19,736 nucleotides of DNA, from the NCBI GenBank assembly GCA_028683025.1, contig JAJRAB010000034.1, positions 1 to 19,736 of the forward strand, written 5' to 3'. Below the pieces are notes generated by a model. It was not told where the DNA came from and searched no databases. It saw only the letters and a list, made by a program, of their open reading frames with translations. A program made the position numbers and the translations under genes. Shown piece by piece: positions 7,257-13,411 of this stretch; positions within the stretch are counted from its first letter, which is position 1; each line of letters opens with the position of its first letter. The DNA is from Candidatus Methanomethylicus sp. (GTDB lineage: Archaea > Thermoproteota > Methanomethylicia > Methanomethylicales > Methanomethylicaceae).

Positions 7257-8752
7257 GAGCTTTTTACAAGCCCATGCTGGCCCAGCCAGCTGAGGCCCCC
7301 TTCTCCTCCCCTGATTGGTTATATGAAATTAAGTGGGACGGTATACGGGCCATCAGCTATGTTGGAAAGGGCAAGGGCAGCCTCAGTATCCGAAGCCGGA
7401 ATGGCAGTGAGCTGAAGCAGAGCTTTCCAGAACTGGACGAGCTTGAGAACCTGGCGAAGGATGTAGTTATCGACGGCGAGATTGTTGTGATGGTTGATGG
7501 AAAAGCGGATTTCCAGGCGGTGCTGGAGAGGATAAAAGCATCCAGAAGCTTTGATATAAATTACCTTTCCCGCCAAATGCCAGCCACCTACATCGTGTTT
7601 GACCTGCTCGAAGCGGATGGAAGGCCAACAATAGGACTGCCCCTGGTGGAGAGGCTGAAACTCATGAGGGAAAGGCTCAGGGAAGGGGATCATGTGGTTC
7701 TTTCAAGGCCAGTGGATGGAAAAGGCGAAGATTACTATGCAGCAGCTTCGGCAAAGGGTATTGAGGGGATTGTGGCCAAGAGGAAAGATAGTAGTTATGA
7801 ACCAGGTCATAGAAGCGGTGACTGGCTCAAGATAAAGCGTGAGAAGACTGCTGATTGCATTATCCTCGGCTACAGCAAGGGTGGCGGAGCCAGGGGCGAC
7901 ACTTTTGGTGCCCTGCTGCTTGGGCTTTATGATGTAAACAGGAAATTAATATTCGCGGGCAAGGTTGGGACGGGCTTCTCAGATATGGATCTGGCGATGC
8001 TGGCGGGCAAGTTCCGCAGACTCCAGGAGGGAGCAATACCAACTGAGGGTGCAGCGACCTCGGGAGAAGAGATCACATGGCTTAGGCCAGAGCTGGTCTG
8101 CGAGGTCGTCTATCAGATGGTGACTAAGGATGGAAAGCTCAGGATGCCCAGGTTCAGGGGGCTCCGGGAGGATAAAATTCCGGAAGAGTGCACAGTTGAT
8201 CAACTGCACCCAAAGGTTCTTGAAAAGTATAGGTCAAAGAGGCGCTTTGAAAGGACACCAGAGCCAGCGGGTAGAGGGGAGGAGCAGGGTTTAATGGATA
8301 CCATTGTTAATAATAAGATGGGGGAGGCGGGAAGGATGGCTTCGAGTAGTACTGCTAAGCAAGCCAATGGCGAAAATTTGTCCTTTGTTGTCCATGAGCA
8401 CCATTCCAAAAGGTTCCATTTTGATCTGAGGCTCGAGAGGGATGGCGTGCTTAAAAGCTGGGCAGTGCCCAAGGGCATGCCGATTGAGCCAGGGGAGAAG
8501 AGGCTCGCGATTCAGGTGGAGGACCATCCAGTTGAGTATGGCAGCTTCGAAGGCACTATCCCGGAAGGGGAGTATGGTGCCGGCGATGTGATCATCTGGG
8601 AAAGGGGAACCTACAGGACTTTGGAATGGAAGGATGATAAAATAGAGATCATCATGGAGGGGGAGAAGGGCAGGGTTTCGGGCAGGTACGCCCTGGTTAG
8701 GTTCAAGCGGGCAGGACAGAATCAATGGCTGGTTTTCAAAGCTGGAGAATGA
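7253..8752 (+). CDS. ligD: ATP-dependent DNA ligase with C-terminal 3'-phosphoesterase domain (LigD-type, Lig-PE)
   Basis: End-sealing enzyme of the NHEJ set, 499 residues with two domains. Residues 1 to about 325 form a LigD-type ATP ligase: catalytic K27 in EIKWDGIRA, RSRNG (47-51), the DGEIV motif (74-78), EGIVAKR (171-177) and WLKIKRE (191-197), then an OB domain ending near HPKVLEKYRSKR. After a low-complexity linker (about 328-374), residues 376-499 form the 3'-phosphoesterase (PE). Its signature residues H383, H389, D391 and R393 lie in HEHHSKRFHFDLRL, and H425 lies in VEDHPVEYG, followed by FEGTIPEGEYGAG. PE removes 3' phosphates or ribonucleotides before sealing. The order Lig-PE without a polymerase domain differs from Pseudomonas (PE-Lig-Pol) and Mycobacterium (Pol-PE-Lig). 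ATG 7253 overlaps the Ku stop. Confidence 0.95.
   Translation: MRAFYKPMLAQPAEAPFSSPDWLYEIKWDGIRAISYVGKGKGSLSIRSRNGSELKQSFPELDELENLAKDVVIDGEIVVMVDGKADFQAVLERIKASRSFDINYLSRQMPATYIVFDLLEADGRPTIGLPLVERLKLMRERLREGDHVVLSRPVDGKGEDYYAAASAKGIEGIVAKRKDSSYEPGHRSGDWLKIKREKTADCIILGYSKGGGARGDTFGALLLGLYDVNRKLIFAGKVGTGFSDMDLAMLAGKFRRLQEGAIPTEGAATSGEEITWLRPELVCEVVYQMVTKDGKLRMPRFRGLREDKIPEECTVDQLHPKVLEKYRSKRRFERTPEPAGRGEEQGLMDTIVNNKMGEAGRMASSSTAKQANGENLSFVVHEHHSKRFHFDLRLERDGVLKSWAVPKGMPIEPGEKRLAIQVEDHPVEYGSFEGTIPEGEYGAGDVIIWERGTYRTLEWKDDKIEIIMEGEKGRVSGRYALVRFKRAGQNQWLVFKAGE
8321..8752 (+). promoter_or_regulatory. Possible internal translation start for a free phosphoesterase domain
   Basis: Within the linker of the ligase gene, GGGGAGG at 8321-8327 lies eight bases before an in-frame ATG at 8336. 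Starting there would give a 138-residue protein, MASSSTAKQ onward, that contains the whole PE domain and nothing of the ligase. The Shine-Dalgarno match is one of the best in the window. The bases also encode MGEAGRM, so the match could be chance. Confidence 0.35.
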
Positions 8753-8755
8753 AGG

Positions 8756-9538
8756 GTGGAAATCGCAGTGGAGGTGAAGGCGATCTCGGGTATTTCCAAT
8801 TGTCATATAGGCACAATGGGATGGTCTTATGTGTTCTGGGAAGGGAATTTTTACCCGAAGGCGATGCGGGCTTTCGACTACCTCAAGGAATATGCCAAGC
8901 ATTTCAGCACAGTAGAGATAGACAGCTCTTTCTACCGGATACCTCCAGCTGCAATGGTCAAGAATTGGGGCTTGCAGACACCGCCTAACTTTTTGTTCTC
9001 TGCGAAGTTCCCCAGGGATATCACCGAGGTCAAGCAGTTCCGGGATGCCGAAGGTGAGACAGAGGTATTCCTGAGGAATATGTCCCTGCTGAGGGACAAG
9101 CTGGGCGTTCTTCTAGTCCAGATGCCCTATGACTTTGGACCTGAGAATTTTAGCGTGATCAAGAATTTTTTGCATGGTCTGCCTAGGGGTTACCGATATG
9201 CGGTTGAGGCCAAGAACCGTAAGTGGCTTGACGATGCATTTTATGGCCTCCTAAGGGAGAATGGCATGGCGCTGGTTCAGGCAGATCATCCCTGGATGCC
9301 AGACATGGACACGCCCACGGCTGAATATGTTTACATCCGGTGGGAGGGGGATGGAGGCACAGTTAAGGGAACAACGGGTCAAGAGGAGAGGGATCGCAAA
9401 CCCGATATCGAAAAGTGGGCATCCAGAATAAAGAAGTACCTGGCCGAGGGCAGGGAGGTTTTCGGCTATTTTTCAAAATACTTTTCTGGGTATTCGCCCG
9501 CGGACGCCGAGTACATGATCAGATGCCTGCAGGATTGA
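8756..9538 (+). CDS. DUF72 (YecE-like) TIM-barrel protein downstream of ligase
   Basis: Member of the DUF72/YecE family, a TIM-barrel group whose biochemical activity is not established as far as I know. About 260 residues, the usual size. Family motifs: HIGTMGWSYVFWEGNFYP (17-34), VEIDSSFYRIP (53-63), FSAKFPRDIT (81-90), YAVEAKN and WLDD, YVYIRWEG, and the C-terminal VFGYFSKYFSGYSPADA. It starts four bases after the ligase stop with GTG 8756 (GGAG eight bases upstream; GTG 8768 also fits), so it is very likely co-transcribed with the NHEJ genes. It meets the acyltransferase-like gene convergently 20 bases later. Linkage to end joining is suggested only by position. Confidence 0.88.
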   Translation: MEIAVEVKAISGISNCHIGTMGWSYVFWEGNFYPKAMRAFDYLKEYAKHFSTVEIDSSFYRIPPAAMVKNWGLQTPPNFLFSAKFPRDITEVKQFRDAEGETEVFLRNMSLLRDKLGVLLVQMPYDFGPENFSVIKNFLHGLPRGYRYAVEAKNRKWLDDAFYGLLRENGMALVQADHPWMPDMDTPTAEYVYIRWEGDGGTVKGTTGQEERDRKPDIEKWASRIKKYLAEGREVFGYFSKYFSGYSPADAEYMIRCLQD

Positions 9539-9548
9539 AAAAATGGAG
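9539..9548 (-). terminator. T-tract ending the acyltransferase-like gene
   Basis: Read on the minus strand, six T (9539-9544) follow the stop of the convergent membrane gene by about 15 bases. The tract reaches the stop codon of the DUF72 gene. A matching plus-strand T-run for the NHEJ operon is not evident in the short gap. Confidence 0.4.
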
Positions 9549-9558
9549 AGATGATCCC

Positions 9559-10665
9559 TTACCAGTTTTTGGGATCGCCCCATCTCCATTTGCTATAGAA
9601 GAAAGCGATGATCCATATGGCAATGGTGGATGCAAACATCTCGGTCATCATGATCTGAATCGTGATCTCATATCCCATCGCCCCCAACACAGTAATGAGA
9701 ATTAGGAGGAAAATGAAGTGACCATAATACACGATAAGCGAATTGCGCCCAAGGACCTGGAAGATGGATATGCTGCGTCCTTTTGCTTCAACAAACGTGA
9801 AGAGCCCATAACAGAAGAGGCATGATGCAGCAATAAAGGGCATGGCTAATGGGTATGACCAGATCACAAAAATCATGTGCCAAAAATTCATATTGACGAC
9901 TGCTGGCACGAGTATAAAGCCAATGCTGATTATCCCTGCAATGACGAAGTAAATTTTCTTTATAGTTCCTTTTTCTTTGAGCAAGCCTCCCATGGCAGCG
10001 CCGTAGAGTACTATAGGAATCCCTTTGAAGATTGCAAAGGGAGCTGCAAACAGCATTCGCATGAGAGCTGTCCCCCAGAGTTCGGAAGACGGGGTTGTGG
10101 ATGAGACGTTCGGGAACGTAACAAGCAACAGTATCAGCCCTTCAACGACGGCCATTGCCAAAGCTGCAGGTAGGAGCTTCCTCCAAGAGAGCTTGTAGAT
10201 TAACGGGAGTGAGATGATGGCGCTGAAGCCCAAGCCGATTATGGGTTGAGATACGCTGAGAAAACTCAAGCCGAAGATCCTCTGAACTATTTTTGCCAGA
10301 TCGGTTTGGCCATAGATAACAAAGTAAACCAAGAACTCAGTAACTGCCCCCAACAGGATGTAGGAGCTATACCGTATAATTTCACGTTTTGCAATGCCTG
10401 AGAATGGCTTTATCCCACGTTTGCTTGCAATTACGGTGGCAAGGGCTACGCCTGTTACGAAGAAGAAGAGGAGGAGACCAGTCCCCCACGGTCTTGCATT
10501 ATATATGGGGAGCATGTAGTTGAGTTGGCTACTCCCACCCTCTCCAAAAATGCTCGTAGTTCCACCCCCAAAAACGAAGAGGTGAGTAGGGATCATAAGC
10601 AGTACTGCGATACCACGCAACGCGTCAAGTGCGTGGAGTCTCTTGAATTGCGGTAATGACTGCAT
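9559..10665 (-). CDS. Polytopic membrane protein, DUF1624/acyltransferase-like
   Basis: Integral membrane protein of 368 residues with about ten predicted helices (around 17-34, 60-80, 98-118, 138-156, 165-183, 200-225, 236-256, 263-290, 306-328, 340-357). The N-terminal RLHALDALRGIAVLLMIPTH, the FFFVTGVALATVIASKRG segment and the late LGRNSLIVYYGHFIF are typical of the transmembrane acyltransferase superfamily that includes DUF1624, HGSNAT and acyltransferase 3. The early histidine (H28) and the later GHF histidine are the residues I would expect to matter. A plausible role is acylation of an exported sugar or cell-surface glycan, but no substrate can be named. It appears leaderless: the TATA box lies about 29 bases before the ATG. 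It is a single gene, convergent with the DUF72 gene. Confidence 0.75.
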   Translation of the reverse strand: MQSLPQFKRLHALDALRGIAVLLMIPTHLFVFGGGTTSIFGEGGSSQLNYMLPIYNARPWGTGLLLFFFVTGVALATVIASKRGIKPFSGIAKREIIRYSSYILLGAVTEFLVYFVIYGQTDLAKIVQRIFGLSFLSVSQPIIGLGFSAIISLPLIYKLSWRKLLPAALAMAVVEGLILLLVTFPNVSSTTPSSELWGTALMRMLFAAPFAIFKGIPIVLYGAAMGGLLKEKGTIKKIYFVIAGIISIGFILVPAVVNMNFWHMIFVIWSYPLAMPFIAASCLFCYGLFTFVEAKGRSISIFQVLGRNSLIVYYGHFIFLLILITVLGAMGYEITIQIMMTEMFASTIAIWIIAFFYSKWRWGDPKNW

Positions 10666-10687
10666 AATGTTACTATTTTTGCGGAGT

Positions 10688-10701
10688 CTCTATTTATAGA
10701 G
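10688..10701 (-). promoter_or_regulatory. TATA box inside an inverted repeat, acyltransferase-like gene
   Basis: CTCTAT-AA-ATAGAG on the minus strand gives six-base arms around a two-base centre and contains the TATA core CTATAAATAG. Its centre lies about 29 bases before the ATG, so transcription would begin within a few bases of the start codon. A dimeric repressor could bind the same symmetry. Confidence 0.6.
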
Positions 10702-10801
10702 TTCCATTAATTATGCAATGCCATTATGATTGATCATATTTCTGTAATTGCAACAGGCAAAGCTAGCGCAGGAAAAAACAGAGTGAACCAAATTTTCTAT
10801 T

Positions 10802-11332
10802 TCAGGTAGTTGAAGTAATATAGTCCCTATACAGCAGCAGAATCCCTTTTGCCAAAATGAGAAGGCAGGGAACCAAGAAGAGTGCCAGAAGCGGAATCAA
10901 GTTGACCTTGATCATAAGGCTTAGTTGTACTCCTTCGGGGAGGCCAGTCAGGGAGCCAAATACAGATCCAGGAACATCAATGAGAAATTGCCCTCCCTGA
11001 AAAGCCAGGTAAAGATAGGCTGCCGAAAAAATGCCATTTGCAATCAAAACCGCACCGTATACTTTTGAGCCACGAAGAAAAACCATCAAAAAGGCCAGCG
11101 GTACAAGAGCTAAACCCAATAGCGGAAGAAATGGGTTGATGAGCTTCCCAGCTATCTGAGCTATCTCCTGCTGGATTTGGGGGTTTGCCCCCATGGATAA
11201 AAGCTCCGAAACTGAGAGTGGTAGCTCATAGAGAAAGACATAGGTCAGGAACGCCAGTGCACATCCCAAGACCGCCCTTAGCAAAAACCCTCCACTTGAG
11301 TTTTGCAATCCAAAAATCTCTCGTTCAGGCAT
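10802..11332 (-). CDS. Small four-helix membrane protein of unknown function
   Basis: I do not recognise a family. The 176 residues contain four likely membrane helices (about 17-35, 68-86, 90-112, 143-165) joined by short loops. An extracytoplasmic or cytoplasmic stretch of about 30 residues (36-67, SVSELLSMGANPQIQQEIAQ) lies between helices one and two. No catalytic motif is visible. The ATG overlaps the end of the upstream gene by eight bases (ATGCCTGA), so the two are probably translated together and may act together, for example as a membrane partner of the exported sequon-rich protein. The 136-base gap after it contains the promoter of the next gene and nothing else I can identify. Confidence 0.7.
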   Translation of the reverse strand: MPEREIFGLQNSSGGFLLRAVLGCALAFLTYVFLYELPLSVSELLSMGANPQIQQEIAQIAGKLINPFLPLLGLALVPLAFLMVFLRGSKVYGAVLIANGIFSAAYLYLAFQGGQFLIDVPGSVFGSLTGLPEGVQLSLMIKVNLIPLLALFLVPCLLILAKGILLLYRDYITSTT

Positions 11333-12479
11333 TTATTCTAACCTCCATGCTCACCGTCATTTGGGCAGTCCGGAATTCCATGCTTAAGGTAAGGCCAGAC
11401 AACTCCAGCATAATATTTGGAACGACTAGATTTGCTACGGATGAGAAGTTTGAGCCAGAGGAAGCGAAGATGGGCATCATCGCAGAAGCTGCAATGGTGG
11501 TATTTCCAAAGAGGAGTGATGCCGTGGCAGTTCCATTAACTGTAATAAATCGGTTTTCATTCAAGAAAACGAATGGGAAGCTTAACCTAGAGTGGGAAGA
11601 GTTAATTGGAATGATGGTAGGTTCCCCAATCTGGCAATCCTTGAAGGTCGCCCCCCAGGGGATTTCAAAACTGGCATTTACAGGTGGCAAAGCCAAGTTG
11701 AAGACACCTAATTGGACACTCATATTGAAGACTAGCGATGTCCCGTTGAAGGCATAGGTGGCCATGGCAGAAGGAGGTGGGAAAGTTAAATCAAACCCAA
11801 TATAACCCGTATAGTGTGCCTCAGGCGGCGAATAAATCGTAAGCGCAGCATTGTACCTGTTATTGAATTGATCGGAAATCAGTACGGTTACATTCCCACT
11901 AAGGGGGAACTGACTTGAAAGATCGTCAAAACTGATGGGAATTTGCATTTGGAAGTGGGTCGAATTGGAACTGATCAGCTCAGGTATCGGGATTTTCAGA
12001 TTTGCCATAGGTGGTGACCAGGGAAAAATGAGGACTGCTTCAGCTGTGGTGGATGAAAATGGCGGTTGGCTTCCAGTCACGGTTGCATTGATCTTCAGAA
12101 TATCAAAGTCACTCAGGAGTCTTTGGAATTCTGATCTGGAAATATTGCTTAGATCAATAATAGCATCGAATTGACCCGAGTAGTTGACTGCTCCCGGTGG
12201 TATAGACAAAGGCCGGCTGCTCAGGTTTACCAAGGACTGGGCAGAATCCTCAATGGATATATTCAAACTCAAATCTGAGATCGCGAAGGGGCTGGGGTTT
12301 GAAGCTTTAAACGGGGTGCTTATGATAATGTTGCCGTTGTTGTAGGCTATAGAAGGCTGGTCTACAGATATTGAAGGGACAGCCGCAGCTATGCCATAGA
12401 GCAGAAGTAAGGCTACGACGACTCCCCCAGTGGATAGTGCCACAATGAGAATGTCTATGGCCTTGAGCAAAGTTTTCAT
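11325..12479 (-). CDS. Membrane-anchored exported protein rich in N-glycosylation sequons
   Basis: 384 residues: a short basic N-terminus, one hydrophobic helix (about 9-33) acting as signal anchor, then about 350 residues of beta-rich, Ser/Asn/Pro-rich sequence expected outside the cell. I count 14 N-x-S/T sequons (x not Pro), so heavy N-glycosylation is likely. The part at about 38-140 (hydrophobic strands, SNPSPFAISDLSLNISIE, a PLSIPPG turn) resembles the LEA-2/WHy beta-sandwich pattern, and a similar pattern may recur later; this is a weak match by eye. No catalytic motif. It has a good promoter (TATA at 12515-12523) and GGAGG ten bases before the ATG. It is the first gene of a two-gene unit with the four-helix protein. 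Function unknown; a surface or stress-related role is possible. Confidence 0.75.
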   Translation of the reverse strand: MKTLLKAIDILIVALSTGGVVVALLLLYGIAAAVPSISVDQPSIAYNNGNIIISTPFKASNPSPFAISDLSLNISIEDSAQSLVNLSSRPLSIPPGAVNYSGQFDAIIDLSNISRSEFQRLLSDFDILKINATVTGSQPPFSSTTAEAVLIFPWSPPMANLKIPIPELISSNSTHFQMQIPISFDDLSSQFPLSGNVTVLISDQFNNRYNAALTIYSPPEAHYTGYIGFDLTFPPPSAMATYAFNGTSLVFNMSVQLGVFNLALPPVNASFEIPWGATFKDCQIGEPTIIPINSSHSRLSFPFVFLNENRFITVNGTATASLLFGNTTIAASAMMPIFASSGSNFSSVANLVVPNIMLELSGLTLSMEFRTAQMTVSMEVRINA

Positions 12480-12514
12480 TGTGCCACTTCCTCCATAATA
12501 TCTGATCCAATCCA

Positions 12515-12523
12515 GATTTATAG
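12515..12523 (-). promoter_or_regulatory. TATA box of the sequon-rich protein gene
   Basis: CTATAAATC on the minus strand, preceded by TTTGAAA as a BRE-like element, is centred about 40 bases before the ATG. Initiation near 12494 would leave a leader of about 15 bases that begins at the GGAGG site (12490-12494). Confidence 0.55.
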
Positions 12524-12533
12524 TTTCAAATTG

Positions 12534-12542
12534 CTTTAAATT
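12534..12542 (+). promoter_or_regulatory. TATA box of the HD-domain gene
   Basis: CTTTAAATT on the plus strand lies 18 bases from the divergent TATA box. Initiation would fall near 12564, about six bases before the ATG of a nine-codon ORF and 32 bases before the TTG of the HD-domain gene. Confidence 0.45.
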
Positions 12543-12569
12543 GAAAAACTTAATTTCCGTGACTCACAA

Positions 12570-12599
12570 ATGAAACTCAAGGAAGCGTTTGTTGGTTGA
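12570..12599 (+). other. Nine-codon upstream ORF overlapping the HD-gene start
   Basis: ATG at 12570 opens a frame reading MKLKEAFVG and stopping at TGA 12597-12599. The stop overlaps the TTG start of the HD-domain gene (TTGA). The ATG lies almost at the predicted transcription start, as in leaderless archaeal genes. Ribosomes finishing here could restart on TTG. Translation of the peptide is inferred only. Confidence 0.35.
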
Positions 12600-13372
12600 C
12601 CACTTTTAATCTCCCTATCCAAGAGAATACAAAATTAAAGCAGATCATGGAGAAGGTAGTTTTGAATCCAAGGTTGAATACCCTTTGGCAAGTATCAAAT
12701 GTCACTGCCATAAGCAGGCTTGGCTACACGGACCACGGTCCCATTCACGTAAAGATAGTAGCGAACCTTGCCCTGAAAATACTGCGAAGTCTCATTAAGA
12801 GGGGAGTGGTGCCTAATGTGGTTAAGGACTATGGGATGGCAAATAATGACGCGGAGGTTGTCGTTGTGCTGGGCGCCATTTTCCATGATTTGGGTATGGC
12901 GGTTATTAGGAAGGACCATGAATTCTACAGTGCAATGTTCGCTATGACCGTTCTGGATGAAGTGCTTGGTGACACATACACCCCAGAAGAGGCAACCATA
13001 GTTACATCTGAGGTGCTCCATGCCATAGTAACCCATGAGGAGCCTCAGAAGCCCCTGACCGTCGAGGCGGGAGTGGTCAAGATAGCGGATGCATTGGACA
13101 TGGAAAAGGGAAGGGCACGGATTCCATTTGAAGCTGGAAGTGTTGACATCCACTCTGTATCAGCCCTTTCCATCGAGAGGGTGGCTGTGCTTGAAGGAAT
13201 TGAAAAGCCCGTAGAGGTTAGGATTCTGATGACCAACCCGGCAGGCATCTTCCAGATAGATCAGCTCCTCAAGCCCAGGATAATGAATTCTGGACTCCAG
13301 AATTATTTCCATGTGGTTGGCGAAGTAGTGGAAACGGACAAAGGCAAATACCTTGAAAGGTTCGAATTTTGA
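12596..13372 (+). CDS. HD-domain phosphohydrolase
   Basis: HD-superfamily metal-dependent phosphohydrolase of 258 residues. The HD core is clear: H51 in DHGPIHVKIVANLAL, the FHDLG pair H97-D98, further histidines H108 and H142/H147 (VLHAIVTHEEP), and D165 in KIADALDMEKGRARIP. These match the metal-binding set of the family. The C-terminal third (about 185-258) forms a separate beta-rich region that ends at LERFEF. Relatives with this layout are widespread in archaea without a defined substrate; nucleotide or phosphate ester hydrolysis is the general expectation. The TTG start at 12596 is supported by AAGGAAG about ten bases upstream and by an N-terminus that fits (LPIQENTKLKQI). The next in-frame ATG (12647) would remove residues that look conserved. 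Soluble, single gene, convergent with the acyl-CoA synthetase. Confidence 0.88.
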   Translation: MTTFNLPIQENTKLKQIMEKVVLNPRLNTLWQVSNVTAISRLGYTDHGPIHVKIVANLALKILRSLIKRGVVPNVVKDYGMANNDAEVVVVLGAIFHDLGMAVIRKDHEFYSAMFAMTVLDEVLGDTYTPEEATIVTSEVLHAIVTHEEPQKPLTVEAGVVKIADALDMEKGRARIPFEAGSVDIHSVSALSIERVAVLEGIEKPVEVRILMTNPAGIFQIDQLLKPRIMNSGLQNYFHVVGEVVETDKGKYLERFEF

Positions 13373-13382
13373 AAAAAGAATA
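13373..13382 (-). terminator. T-tract ending the acyl-CoA synthetase gene
   Basis: On the minus strand, six T (13373-13378) lie about 35 bases after the synthetase stop and directly abut the HD-gene stop codon. The 39-base convergent gap holds nothing else. Confidence 0.4.
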
Positions 13383-13411
13383 ATGATTCCTGATCAAGGT
13401 TAGGGTTAGTC

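Noticed and set aside
8291..8902. Minus-strand frame of 203 codons
   Set aside because: Antisense to the phosphoesterase domain and DUF72 start; these have strong motifs.
12570..12600. Frameshift joining MKLKEAFVG to the HD protein
   Set aside because: The HD protein already has a family-like N-terminus from TTG 12596, so no missing segment calls for a frameshift.
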